A DNA stretch of 64,000 nucleotides from Candidatus Hodarchaeota archaeon. GTDB taxonomy: Archaea > Asgardarchaeota > Heimdallarchaeia > Hodarchaeales > Hodarchaeaceae. How positions within the stretch are numbered: position 1 is the stretch's first letter; every line of letters starts with the position of its first letter. Under the pieces are notes generated by a model. It made no database searches, was not told the DNA's origin, and saw only the letters and a list, made by a program, of their open reading frames with translations. Both the position numbers and the translations under genes were made by a program. This document shows, one piece after another, positions 1-8,737 of the stretch. Where the stretch lies: contig JAEOSR010000050.1 in assembly GCA_016840285.1 (NCBI GenBank), positions 1 to 64,000 on the forward strand. The letters are read 5' to 3'.

Positions 1-2
1 AA

Positions 3-125
3 AAAATACCACCTGATCTAAAAAAAGAGTTACTTAAGAAAACTAGTGAAGACGGATACCATAGCATCGAAGATGCTAAAGCAAAACTAGAAGGGAAAAT
101 ACCCACCAAACCAAAAGAGGAATAG
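3..125 (+). CDS. C-terminal end of a truncated gene, function unknown
   Basis: An open frame enters from the left edge and stops at TAG 123-125, giving 40 residues rich in Lys and Glu (ending KPKEE). The only visible content is a charged helical stretch (DLKKELLKK) and a short SIEDAKAKLEG segment. No family can be named from this much. The frame has codon use like its neighbours, and a T-rich run follows directly, which supports a genuine gene end. Confidence 0.5.
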   Translation, partial: KIPPDLKKELLKKTSEDGYHSIEDAKAKLEGKIPTKPKEE

Positions 126-140
126 CATAATCCAAAGTGA

Positions 141-155
141 TTTTGTTCTTTTTTT
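141..155 (+). terminator. T-rich transcription terminator candidate
   Basis: A T-run (ttttgttctttttttggg) begins 15 bases after the stop of the partial gene at the left edge. Archaeal RNA polymerase terminates at T-tracts without needing a hairpin. It lies between that gene and the convergent KaiC-like gene. Confidence 0.35.
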
Positions 156-247
156 GGGTTTCACCGCTAGATAGCAATCAGGATGGGAGACATCCTTTTC
201 TTTTAAAGAATTTTTTGGTAAACTTTCCTCTGTTCCTTGTTACGTAA

Positions 248-970
248 TTAAGAAGGCATCTCCACATCAGGAGACACAACAAATCCTTGGTTAGTAATTG
301 AAAAGGGAAATATCCCCCGTTTGTGGTTAATCCCTCTCATCTTTATGATTTCAATTCCCCGTTGTCGTTTAGCTCCTGATCGTTCATTATAAAGTCTAAT
401 AATTCCTGCTGCTAGAAATTCTTCGACACTATATTCATCTTCTCCTTTGGTTTCAGCAATTGCAAGTGTAGTAACACCAAACCGTCGGATTACATCGAAA
501 AACCGAAACATATTATATCGGATTTCTCTTATATCGTCGAAAAGCAGAGTAATAATTGTCAAAGGATCGATAACCAACCTTTTAGCCTTAATAGAATTAA
601 TTGCTTCTTTTAACTTCTTGGTTAATGCAGGTAGATCTAGTTTATATTGTTGTAAAGCTAGCTGCCCATCTCCTAAAGCACGACCATATGAAAAATCTAA
701 CAGAAGAAATTTTTTCTCCGCTTCAAGTTTTTGCAAATCATACCCAAAAGCTGATTGAGTTAGATATAACTCCTTTTTAGATTCATTAAATGAGCAAAAA
801 ATCCCTGGTTCGTTATATTCTTTTATACCCTGGACGAGGAATCCAACTGAAAGACATGTTTTACCCGCACCAGGTTCACCTGACAAAATCGTGGACCAAC
901 CAACTGGTATCCCTCCACCAAGTAGCTGATCGAGTCCTAAAACCCCCGTTTTAGTCAAAGGTAGTTCCAT
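248..970 (-). CDS. KaiC/RadA-like RecA-fold ATPase (single domain)
   Basis: The 240-residue protein is a single RecA-type ATPase domain of the KaiC family. The Walker A P-loop GEPGAGKT lies at residues 31-38, preceded by the family-typical GLDQLLGGGIP. A Walker B-like strand (RLVIDPLT) is near residue 132. Proteins of this size are widespread in archaea, usually as uncharacterised ATP-dependent regulators; gas-vesicle GvpD and circadian KaiC are larger relatives. There is no second ATPase domain and no DNA-binding extension. It starts at ATG 970 and is monocistronic, convergent with the truncated gene to its left. The fold is clear; the biological role is not. Confidence 0.85.
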   Translation of the reverse strand: MELPLTKTGVLGLDQLLGGGIPVGWSTILSGEPGAGKTCLSVGFLVQGIKEYNEPGIFCSFNESKKELYLTQSAFGYDLQKLEAEKKFLLLDFSYGRALGDGQLALQQYKLDLPALTKKLKEAINSIKAKRLVIDPLTIITLLFDDIREIRYNMFRFFDVIRRFGVTTLAIAETKGEDEYSVEEFLAAGIIRLYNERSGAKRQRGIEIIKMRGINHKRGIFPFSITNQGFVVSPDVEMPS

Positions 971-1049
971 TGAATTACTTCCTTTTTCTCCTTCTTCTAT
1001 TTCAATAATAATAGGTTTCTATAAGGATAGGTCTAAAATAATGGTTATC

Positions 1050-1148
1050 TCAACAACCACTTTGGATAACACAATCTTCCCATTCTTCTCCACAAACACG
1101 AGCCCCTAACTTATTGCGTACCTGAGGAGGGATGGAAACTTGATCCAC
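1050..1148 (-). CDS. Possible micro-ORF or gene remnant resembling half an AbrB motif
   Basis: The 343-base gap 971-1313 contains a short minus-strand frame, GTG 1148 to TGA 1050, of 32 residues. Its first part (QVSIPPQVRNKLGARV) resembles the SpoVT/AbrB swapped-hairpin consensus (Q-hydrophobic-IP-x-x-R-x-K-LG). The rest holds three cysteines (ARVCGEEWEDCVIQSGC). It may be a small regulator or a decayed antitoxin-type gene. No strong ribosome-binding site precedes the GTG, and the frame is closed just upstream by TAG. The remainder of the gap is AT-rich and shows nothing else. Confidence 0.25.
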   Translation of the reverse strand: MDQVSIPPQVRNKLGARVCGEEWEDCVIQSGC

Positions 1149-1313
1149 GAGTAATTGTAAGTAATTTATTTTAGTAATCTATTGATATATTATTAGTAAT
1201 TCTATTTTAAAAATAATTCGCTTTCTTCTCTTTTTCAGCAGAGAAAAGTAGTACAATGGTATAAAAGTAATTACGTAAATAAGATGAAGATTTCAATCGT
1301 AATATTCTCTTCT

Positions 1314-2705
1314 CTAAAAAAGAGAAGCATTTAAGATGGCAATCTGCACATCCATGACATTAGTTCCTGTGGGGCCACTCATTAATATAGATCCACCTAA
1401 TTCATCAAAAAACTTACTCAAATTGTTTTCTTTTTGAAATTTAGCTAAGTTTAATTTTTTTTGATGAGTTATAGTGACTGAAATGTCATCAACCAGAGCT
1501 CCTGCATAAGGGGAATTCCCATCTACTCCATCTGTGCCCGCAGAAAGAAATAAAATATCTGGAGGGGACGCTAGAGACAAAAATTCTTGCAATACTGCTG
1601 CAGCAACTTCTTGATTCCTTCCACCTATACCACTTCCACGAACTTTCACAGTAGGTTCACCACCACTGATAACAAGGAGGGGTTCTTGGGTTCCATTAGC
1701 TAATCCACAATAAATTCTGGCAAGTAATCGCCCCAACCATTTAGCGTTTCCCTCCATCTTATCCGTTAAAAATAAAGTGTTTAATCCAAGCTGCTTTGCA
1801 TCTGAAATTATGGCATTACAGGCTAGTTTATTCGATCCAATGATATGTGTATGCACACGTTGAAATATTGGATCGTCTTTTTTAGGGGTTTCAGGAATTA
1901 ACCCATCATTTCCTTGCTCAATTACAAGCTTTATTGAGTCAGGAATGACACTCAAAAGGTGATATTGATCAAGAATGAGTTTCGCATCAAGAAATCTGCT
2001 TGGATCAGGGTAAAAACATCCAGAGGCGATACTTTCTAGGTTATCTCCAATCACGTCAGACAAGATTAGGACGATCATTTCTGCAGGAATATTTTTTGCT
2101 AACTTCCCACCTTTGATAGTAGATACATGTTTCCTTACAATGTTAATTTCATGGATACTCATTCCAGAATTTATTAATTCTCTATTAAGGACAATTAAAT
2201 CTTCAGTAGTTATTGGAAGTATTGGTGCAGCCCAAATTGCGGAGCCTCCCCCACTAATTAACGCAATTACAAGATCGTCAGATTTAATATTTTCAATTAA
2301 TCCCAAGATTTCTTTTGTGTTAACAACATTAATCTCGGAGGGGAGAGGATGAGTTGATTCAAGGCAATGAAGCTTATTTAATGTTAGATGCTTCTTTACT
2401 CCCTCAGGAACACAAATCACCCCTTGATATTCTAATCCTGTCAGAACTTTCTCAAGAGCTTCAGCCATTTGGCCAACTGCCTTTCCTGCACCAATAATCC
2501 ATATTTTTCTCTTCTTAGTTGAAAAGGCTTGATCTTTGATAATTAATTCCTTTTTTTCCGAATTATAGGTCAAATTGTCAAAAATTATGTGAAATGGATT
2601 AACAGCTTCAACTGCAACATTAAAAAAGTTAAGAATTGTCTCCCTGGATTTTTGCCGAATTGAGGAAGAAAAATGAATAATCTCCTCATAATTTTGAAAT
2701 ATCAT
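1314..2705 (-). CDS. Glycerate 2-kinase (DUF4147/MOFRL family)
   Basis: At 463 residues this matches the archaeal glycerate 2-kinase family, which makes 2-phosphoglycerate from D-glycerate and ATP. Visible signatures are IIGAGKAVGQMAEAL near residue 71, the glycine-rich ALISGGGSAIW near 148, RKHVSTIKGGKLA near 191, and the C-terminal MOFRL region with VISGGEPTV, GIGGRNQE and SAGTDGVDG. It is the last gene of a three-gene operon: its ATG overlaps the HyuB stop by four bases (2702-2705), implying translational coupling. Coupling of this enzyme to a hydantoinase/oxoprolinase pair is unusual. Its substrate may be glycerate or a related hydroxy acid made by the upstream enzymes. Confidence 0.88.
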   Translation of the reverse strand: MIFQNYEEIIHFSSSIRQKSRETILNFFNVAVEAVNPFHIIFDNLTYNSEKKELIIKDQAFSTKKRKIWIIGAGKAVGQMAEALEKVLTGLEYQGVICVPEGVKKHLTLNKLHCLESTHPLPSEINVVNTKEILGLIENIKSDDLVIALISGGGSAIWAAPILPITTEDLIVLNRELINSGMSIHEINIVRKHVSTIKGGKLAKNIPAEMIVLILSDVIGDNLESIASGCFYPDPSRFLDAKLILDQYHLLSVIPDSIKLVIEQGNDGLIPETPKKDDPIFQRVHTHIIGSNKLACNAIISDAKQLGLNTLFLTDKMEGNAKWLGRLLARIYCGLANGTQEPLLVISGGEPTVKVRGSGIGGRNQEVAAAVLQEFLSLASPPDILFLSAGTDGVDGNSPYAGALVDDISVTITHQKKLNLAKFQKENNLSKFFDELGGSILMSGPTGTNVMDVQIAILNASLF

Positions 2706-4297
2706 TTATCCCCACCGTTTTGCTGTTTCCCATAGCCTCCTCCTCCTGGAGTTTTGATAATTAGGGTCTCACCCGCCTTAAAATTAATAATAGCTCTTCC
2801 TGGAAGCTCAATTTCTTCATTATTTAGTTTTCGCTTAATATTCACTCCTTTTGCTCCATTTTTTCCACCATATAAGCCATAAGGAGAAAGTCTTCTACGT
2901 TCGGTCTGTAGCGAAACTATTGCATCTGTTATACATTCTATCTCACGAATCAACCCATGTCCTCCAGGAATTTTCCCTTGACCACCTGAAGGAATACGGA
3001 ACTCATAACGATTTACTCTTAAGGGATAAGCTAATTCTAGAGCTTCAATAGGAGTATTTAGTGTATTTGTCATATGGGAATGAATCCCAGAAATCCCTCG
3101 GTAGTATATACCACTCCCTGTACCACCACCTATTGTTTCGTAATACGTGAAAGGTTTTCCAGTTTGGTCAATACCCCCTATTGAAACATTATTCATTGTC
3201 CCTTGAGATGCAGCAGGTATTTCCTCTAATATTTGGGATAATGCTCCTAGTAAGACATCAACAATACGTTGAGAAGTCTCTACATTGCCAGAAGAGACAG
3301 CTGCTGGAGATTGAGGATCAAGCAAACTTCCTTCTGGTATTTCTATCCCAATATTACGGAATAATCCTGCATTTGTACTAATTGCTGGATCAGTTAAAGC
3401 TCTAAATACATAATAAACACACGAAAAGACAACACTCTTAGGAGCATTTACGTTTCCTGTTTGTTGAGAATCTGTACCTACAAATGAAACATTTATTTTC
3501 TCATCAGTTTTAGTGATAGTAACCTTTATTTTAACTAAATCCTCAGTTATGCCATTAGAATCAAGATAATCCTCAAATTGAAATTTTCCATTTGGAAAAT
3601 TGGTAATCTGTCTCTTAAATGCTTTTTCTGAAATATCCATAATATGGGTACAGACATCAAAAATAAACTCTTGTCCGTATTTATCTAACAATTCCACAAG
3701 ACGTTCTTCTCCTCTTAAGAGAGACGCCCGTTGAGCTCGAAAATCTCCCAATCTTTCCTCTCGAACACGCACATTAGATAAGATGAGCTCCATAATATCT
3801 TTCACTTCCTTCCCACGATTGTATAGCTTGATAGGAGGAATTATCAATCCCTCTTCAAACAGTTCTGTCGATATCCCAGGCATTGATCCTGGTGTAGAGC
3901 CTCCTATGTCCGCATGGTGAGCCCTATTATTCACAAAAAAGCTTAGTTGATTATCAAAGAATACAGGCATTAAGAAAGTTACATCTGGAAGATGAGTGCC
4001 TCCTGTAAACGGAGAATTAAGGATGATGATATCACCTGGATTCATAGCCTCAACTGGAAACTCTTGTAATATAGCTGTAATTGATGAAAACATTGCACCA
4101 AGATGAACTGGGATGTGTTCCGCTTGGGCCAATAACTCAGCATTTCGATCAAAAATTGCACATGAGAAGTCTAATCTTTCCTTACAATTCGGACTGAAAG
4201 ATGCTCGCTGAAGAATTATACCCATTTCTTCAGCTATATTTTCTAATGCCTTTTGAATGATACTTAAGGTGACAATGTCAGTCTTCATCTTTTTCAC
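2702..4297 (-). CDS. Hydantoinase B/oxoprolinase family subunit (HyuB-like)
   Basis: The 531-residue protein is the B subunit of the ATP-dependent hydantoinase/5-oxoprolinase/acetone carboxylase superfamily. Typical features are the N-terminal ASFSPNCKERLDFSCAIFD segment, HIPVHLGAM, the GDIIILNSPFTGGTHLPDVT block, a conserved NNRAHHADIGG motif around residue 125, and a C-terminal GGGGYG glycine run. It overlaps the HyuA gene by four bases upstream and the kinase gene by four bases downstream. The family acts on cyclic amides or ketones together with HyuA. The exact substrate cannot be read from sequence. Confidence 0.9.
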   Translation of the reverse strand: MKKMKTDIVTLSIIQKALENIAEEMGIILQRASFSPNCKERLDFSCAIFDRNAELLAQAEHIPVHLGAMFSSITAILQEFPVEAMNPGDIIILNSPFTGGTHLPDVTFLMPVFFDNQLSFFVNNRAHHADIGGSTPGSMPGISTELFEEGLIIPPIKLYNRGKEVKDIMELILSNVRVREERLGDFRAQRASLLRGEERLVELLDKYGQEFIFDVCTHIMDISEKAFKRQITNFPNGKFQFEDYLDSNGITEDLVKIKVTITKTDEKINVSFVGTDSQQTGNVNAPKSVVFSCVYYVFRALTDPAISTNAGLFRNIGIEIPEGSLLDPQSPAAVSSGNVETSQRIVDVLLGALSQILEEIPAASQGTMNNVSIGGIDQTGKPFTYYETIGGGTGSGIYYRGISGIHSHMTNTLNTPIEALELAYPLRVNRYEFRIPSGGQGKIPGGHGLIREIECITDAIVSLQTERRRLSPYGLYGGKNGAKGVNIKRKLNNEEIELPGRAIINFKAGETLIIKTPGGGGYGKQQNGGDK

Positions 4298-6315
4298 CGA
4301 AGGGGTAGTCTTTTTAGTAACAAATGTCCGTCATTTTTCACCTCTGCTCTCCACCCTATATCAATTAAAGTTGTAGAATCACTTTGCTCGATTATACTAG
4401 GCCCCTCAATTTCGTTATTAGCTCTCAATTTAGATTTTAGATAAATATTAGCTTCTGTCCATTCATTCCTTAGAAAAACTTCACGGGATCCAGTTTGAGC
4501 GTCTTTTGGATCTGGATTTCCCATTGACAAGGAAGATAACTTAAATTTTGGGAGTGGAACCATTGCTGCAACACGGAGATTCACTATTTCACGTGGAGCT
4601 GCAGGGGTAGCGTAACCGTATGCCTGCTTGTGAGCTACATCAAATGCATGGGAAACTGCTTCTATTTTCCCATAAAAGGGAACCGTCAGCTCGTATGATT
4701 GTCCTACTAATCTAATATCTAGGTTACGAGCAATAAGAATCTCTTTTTCAGAAAAACCGTCTTCAACACATAATTGAACTCCTTCTTGTACAAGAGACTT
4801 GAAAGTCAAATCAAGCTGTTCATTAGTCATTTTTTTCAAAGGCTGTAATATAGATGTGGATAAATCGTGACGAATATCAGCAGCTAAAAGGCCATATGCA
4901 GACCAAACACCTGGGTATGGTGGAATGATAACCTGTTCCATGTGTAATCGCTCAGCTAATGAACATCCATGTAAAGGCCCTGCTCCACCAAATGAGATTA
5001 GATAAAAGTCTCGGCTATCATATCCTCGTTCAGTAGATACTTTTCGAAGAGCTAAAGCAATATTATTCTCAAAAATATCGATCATTCCTGCTGCGCATTC
5101 TTCAACAGAGGAAAAGTTTAGCTTATCAGCCAGAGGTGAGAGTACTTTTCTTGCTAATTCAGGATAGATTTTAATCGTCCCACCACAGAAATAATTAGGA
5201 TTTAATAAGCCTCTAACCAAGTTTGCATCTGTAACAGTAGGTACTTTTCCTCCACTGTTATAGCAAGCTGGTCCTGGATCAGCTCCCGCACTTTCTGGAC
5301 CTACAAGAAAAATTCCATGCTCATATTTTGCGATTGATCCTCCACCTGCACCAATTGTCTGAACTGCAATACTGGGAAGATGAATAGGATAGCCTGCAAT
5401 CTCATTTACAGTTGAAATTTCTATCTTACCATTTACAATACTCGCAACATCAGTAGATGTCCCTCCTATATCTAAAGTAAGGGCGTTATCAATTTGAAGC
5501 TCATTACAAGAGTAAAAACCTCCGAGTACTCCCCCAGCCAAACCTGAAAAAATTGTTTCTACAGAACGTTCAGATGCATTCTTTATTTGAGTAACTCCTC
5601 CAGTGGAGAGAAGTATGAGAGGTGGTACATTAATCTCTTTTTCTTTCATTTTGTGCAAAAAAGAAGTAAAATAATTTTTACATAAAGGTGCAACATAAGC
5701 ATCTAATACTGTAGTACTCGTTCTATCATATTCACGGAATGTTGGAAGAATTTGACTTGAACGTGATACATTAATGGAGGGAAACCGTCGTTTAACCTCG
5801 TTAGCTATTTTTATTTCATGATGAGGATTGAAAAAAGAGAATAAAAGAGAAATAGCCACTGAATCGACCTCTTCCTGACATAAATGATCAATTTTCGTCT
5901 CCAAATCAGCCCCGTTCAATGGAATAAGAACCTCACCTGAAGCACTAATCCGTTCTTTTACACCAAATCGTAATTGAGAAGGAACAAGTGAAGCAATTCT
6001 TTTGGGGTACAGGGAATAGAGATTAATCCGATTTTGACGTCCAATTTCTATAATATCAGAAAATCCTTCAGTGGTAATTAGTGCGGTTTTCGCTCCCTTT
6101 TGCTCTAATATTGCATTTGTAGCAACTGTAGTGCCATGAACAACAACATCCAAATCGTCTAGTGTGGTTTCTAGCTTATTTAATCCATTTTTCACTCCAA
6201 TAGATTGATCTTTAGGTGTACTAGAGACTTTATTAAGTAGAACAAAATTCCTTTCAGAATCTACAATGATTAAATCTGTAAAAGTACCACCTATATCAAT
6301 ACCAAGACATTTCAT
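4294..6315 (-). CDS. Hydantoinase A/oxoprolinase family subunit (HyuA-like)
   Basis: This 673-residue protein is the ATP-binding partner of HyuB. The N-terminal LGIDIGGTFTDLIIVD is the hydantoinase N domain, VVHGTTVATNAIL follows, LTLDIGGTSTDVA near residue 285 is the actin-like ATPase phosphate loop, and QTIGAGGGSIA and GPESAGADPGPACY are family hallmarks. It is the first gene of a coupled operon running leftwards through hyuB and glycerate kinase. The start ATG at 6315 is backed by a full-length N-terminal domain. Family members hydrolyse 5-oxoproline or N-methylhydantoin, or carboxylate ketones, with ATP. Confidence 0.9.
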   Translation of the reverse strand: MKCLGIDIGGTFTDLIIVDSERNFVLLNKVSSTPKDQSIGVKNGLNKLETTLDDLDVVVHGTTVATNAILEQKGAKTALITTEGFSDIIEIGRQNRINLYSLYPKRIASLVPSQLRFGVKERISASGEVLIPLNGADLETKIDHLCQEEVDSVAISLLFSFFNPHHEIKIANEVKRRFPSINVSRSSQILPTFREYDRTSTTVLDAYVAPLCKNYFTSFLHKMKEKEINVPPLILLSTGGVTQIKNASERSVETIFSGLAGGVLGGFYSCNELQIDNALTLDIGGTSTDVASIVNGKIEISTVNEIAGYPIHLPSIAVQTIGAGGGSIAKYEHGIFLVGPESAGADPGPACYNSGGKVPTVTDANLVRGLLNPNYFCGGTIKIYPELARKVLSPLADKLNFSSVEECAAGMIDIFENNIALALRKVSTERGYDSRDFYLISFGGAGPLHGCSLAERLHMEQVIIPPYPGVWSAYGLLAADIRHDLSTSILQPLKKMTNEQLDLTFKSLVQEGVQLCVEDGFSEKEILIARNLDIRLVGQSYELTVPFYGKIEAVSHAFDVAHKQAYGYATPAAPREIVNLRVAAMVPLPKFKLSSLSMGNPDPKDAQTGSREVFLRNEWTEANIYLKSKLRANNEIEGPSIIEQSDSTTLIDIGWRAEVKNDGHLLLKRLPLR

Positions 6316-6506
6316 TTGAAACTACCAAAATAAGGTAAAAGAAAATGCAGATTTTTGTTGAAAAAACCTCAAAATTCACTATATTATGATTCTTTGTATT
6401 TCAAAAAATTTCATAAAAGTCTACTTATGTAATTGAAAACAAGAAACTATTAATAAATGGGTCGGCTCTAATTTAATTCTAATAAAATATTATCAGAGGC
6501 TTAAAT

Positions 6507-7124
6507 GTGGACAAAATCAATATTTTGTGTATTGGTGATTCGCATACTGCAGGATTTCCATTATTTGACCCATTATATGGAGGAGATCCTCTAAGTTCTT
6601 ATGAATACTGGTTTGACATCCTCCTTTCAAACCATTTCTCAGACATTTCATTTGATATTCATAATAAGGGGATTTGTGGCCAGGTGTCAAGTGAAGTTGT
6701 TCACCGTCATAATGCTATTTTATCAAAATTCAGTTATGAGCTAGTAATCTTTTGGGCTGGAGCCAATGACATTGCAATGGGTTACTCAGTCAATAGGATT
6801 TGGGAGAACTTATGGCAAGCATACAAATTTTCGGTCAACAAATCGAAATCATTCATACTTGTCACAATTCCTCCAATGGATTGGGCTGGAATTGAGACAA
6901 AAATCATTCAACTAAATGAAAAAATAAGGAATAATAGTAAATCTGATACCTATTTGTATACGGACGCATATAATGCTTTAGTTCTAGATAGAAAAGGCGG
7001 ATTGAATCCAATATATGATGCTGGAGATGGAGTTCACCTCTCAATTGATGGTTATGAGCAAGTAGGGAAAGAAATTTTCACACAAGCCGTTCCCTTAATT
7101 CAAGCAATTTTAGCAAGAAGATGA
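6507..7124 (+). CDS. SGNH/GDSL-family hydrolase
   Basis: The 205-residue protein has the SGNH blocks in order: block I CIGDSHTAG with the nucleophile Ser near residue 12, a Gly in NKGICGQ (block II), GANDIA (block III, Asn), and DGVHLSIDGY near residue 172 carrying the Asp-x-x-His catalytic pair. The start is GTG 6507, with gagg ending about seven bases upstream; an overlapping ATG at 6505 is in another frame. There is no signal peptide, so it is probably a cytoplasmic esterase or deacetylase. It is divergent from the hyuA operon, and the 191-base gap between them must carry both promoters. Confidence 0.85.
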   Translation: MDKINILCIGDSHTAGFPLFDPLYGGDPLSSYEYWFDILLSNHFSDISFDIHNKGICGQVSSEVVHRHNAILSKFSYELVIFWAGANDIAMGYSVNRIWENLWQAYKFSVNKSKSFILVTIPPMDWAGIETKIIQLNEKIRNNSKSDTYLYTDAYNALVLDRKGGLNPIYDAGDGVHLSIDGYEQVGKEIFTQAVPLIQAILARR

Positions 7125-7184
7125 ATAGATCATGATTAAAACTTTGGACTTTAAAATCTTCTCTTAAGAAAGTCTTTGAAGTAA

Positions 7185-7577
7185 ATGAGAACATCATCAA
7201 AATGGGTTTCTTGCCTTAAACGACGAATAAAGAAGAAAAGTCGAACAGAACCCTTATCAGATTGGAAACGTCACCTAATTTCTCTCTATATCATTCGGCA
7301 AGGTGATGGTATATGTTTATTTTCACATCACTTTCAGTTAGGACTGATTTCACATATTGAGAACCAATTAGTAGGAATGGGATTTACAGCAATCTCTCAA
7401 ATGCTACAGGAAATTGTTGATTCGTCATCAAATTTGGTAATGATGGATCTGGGATCGAAGAAGGTTTTAATTGAGGAAAAGGAAGGTTTTTTAACCATTT
7501 TGATTACTACAATCAATTCACCAGTATTACGAGACAAACTCGAAGAGTTAGCGGATCTTTTTGGAAAGATGTTTTAA
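7185..7577 (+). CDS. Longin/roadblock-like domain protein
   Basis: A basic N-terminus of about 25 residues leads into a roughly 100-residue alpha/beta domain: a first strand LISLYIIRQGDGICLFS, a long helix (NQLVGMGFTAISQMLQEI), a strand pair KKVLIEEKEGFLTILIT, and a final helix (LRDKLEELADLFGKMF). This order matches the longin/roadblock-like domain common in Asgard archaea and closely parallels the C-terminal domains of the two membrane proteins at 15.6-19.2 kb. Such domains act as platforms or regulators for small GTPases; a role here is inferred. A TAA at 7575-7577 ends the frame, but the same frame stays open for another 70 codons. Confidence 0.6.
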   Translation: MRTSSKWVSCLKRRIKKKSRTEPLSDWKRHLISLYIIRQGDGICLFSHHFQLGLISHIENQLVGMGFTAISQMLQEIVDSSSNLVMMDLGSKKVLIEEKEGFLTILITTINSPVLRDKLEELADLFGKMF

Positions 7578-7790
7578 CTCCAACAACGAATAAGTCTAGT
7601 GACACAAGTATGTGTTGAAGATTATGCTTTAACTTCAGAATTAGTCTCACTAATTTTCAAAGACAAACCAACGCGAGTTCTAGAGATTATTCCTGTTATT
7701 TTCAAATCAATTCGAAAGAATAAATCATTGTCATCCAAGGGAAAAGGAATTTATTCAATGCTCATGGTTTCAACTAGCTATCAGAAATAA
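7578..7790 (+). other. Open continuation of the longin frame after an in-frame TAA
   Basis: Directly after the TAA of the longin-like gene, the same reading frame runs open to 7790. A GTG at 7599 could start a 63-residue peptide with helical content (LTSELVSLIFKDKPTRVLEI). It may be a separate small gene, the decayed C-terminal tail of the upstream gene, or chance. No ribosome-binding site stands before the GTG, and the last residues look unstructured. Confidence 0.3.
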
Positions 7791-7809
7791 AACTAATTTG
7801 GAGTTAGAA

Positions 7810-8601
7810 TCAAAGCTTTTGGATTTTCCCAGGGGTGGGTTCAAAAAAAACTCCGTTTAACAAGCCTTTTTCAAGAGCTTTTTTCACAGTCCTAAAAGGA
7901 ATTCCTCTTTCTTTGGCAATTCTTTTGAGGGATTCTATTTCTATAGGTTGTTCAGAAATGAAAGATAAAACCACAGCTGCAGTCTCATCAGCAGATAAGA
8001 ACTCTTGAAAATCATTTTCTAAATTATCTGCTTCTTCTTGTAAGATACTTTTTTTTTGTAATGAAGTTTGAATTAGATCATGGAATATAGATTTAACTTC
8101 AGAAACTGCTTCTAGATAACATTTGACATGGAAGAATTTGTAAGAGAAAAACTTTCTCCCATCATCCAATTCAACTCGAGTAGGTTCAGCTACTCGGAGA
8201 ATACCTTTTTCTATCTTCTTCTCACAAATTCTGCAAACACCACGAGAGCTTTTAGAGGATTCAAGAAAAGGTATTTGTAGGGATGCACTACGAGACGGAG
8301 GACTTTCAACACTTTCTTCTAGAGGTTTTTTTAAAGATTTTGCAATTTTAACTCTGTTAGCTGAATCTATTGAATTTGATGATTCCAAAATTTCGAGAAT
8401 TGTCTTTATCTTATCTTGAGGAGAACATTCAGGATGGTAATATCCATATGATGTAACTGTTTCCCCATCAGGTATTGTAAATTGATAGGGGATACCGATT
8501 CTGTATTCCCCCTTCAAAATTTTTCTACGACAATTCCGACAGGATGCCCTTCCGCTTTTTGCAGGTTCTATTATTGGAACTTCAGCTTTTTTGGCTGACA
8601 C
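7810..8601 (-). CDS. Protein with two PARP-type zinc fingers and a winged-helix-like tail
   Basis: Two repeats match the PARP-type zinc finger. Repeat 1 has KSGRASCRNCRRKILKGEYRIG with ligands C21, C24, H56 and C59. Repeat 2 has SSRGVCRICEKKIEKGILRV with C123, C126, H158 and C161. The spacing from second Cys to His is 32 in both. In human PARP1 the ligands lie at 21/24/53/56 and 125/128/159/162, nearly the same layout. There is no WGR or ADP-ribosyltransferase domain; residues about 200-263 look like a winged helix (SLKRIAKERGIPFRTVKKALEKG). In eukaryotes these fingers bind DNA nicks and ends, so a DNA-break-binding or transcription role is the best guess. The start at ATG 8601 gives the full first finger. 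Confidence 0.75.
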   Translation of the reverse strand: MSAKKAEVPIIEPAKSGRASCRNCRRKILKGEYRIGIPYQFTIPDGETVTSYGYYHPECSPQDKIKTILEILESSNSIDSANRVKIAKSLKKPLEESVESPPSRSASLQIPFLESSKSSRGVCRICEKKIEKGILRVAEPTRVELDDGRKFFSYKFFHVKCYLEAVSEVKSIFHDLIQTSLQKKSILQEEADNLENDFQEFLSADETAAVVLSFISEQPIEIESLKRIAKERGIPFRTVKKALEKGLLNGVFFEPTPGKIQKL

Positions 8602-8700
8602 CTATTTCACTTCTAGATTATATCACGTTCAAACAAAAAATATCTTATCTAATATTTCCTTTTAGACCAATTGGTACCTTGAAAATAAAAAAGAATATTC

Positions 8701-8709
8701 TTATATAAA
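8701..8709 (+). promoter_or_regulatory. TATA box of the metallophosphatase gene
   Basis: The sequence ttatataaa is a near-consensus archaeal box A, lying 29-37 bases before the ATG at 8738. Transcription would begin close to the start codon, giving a very short leader. The region 8602-8737 is shared with the divergent PARP-finger gene. Confidence 0.5.
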
Positions 8710-8737
8710 GAAAATCACTCATCGGATTTTGATTCAA

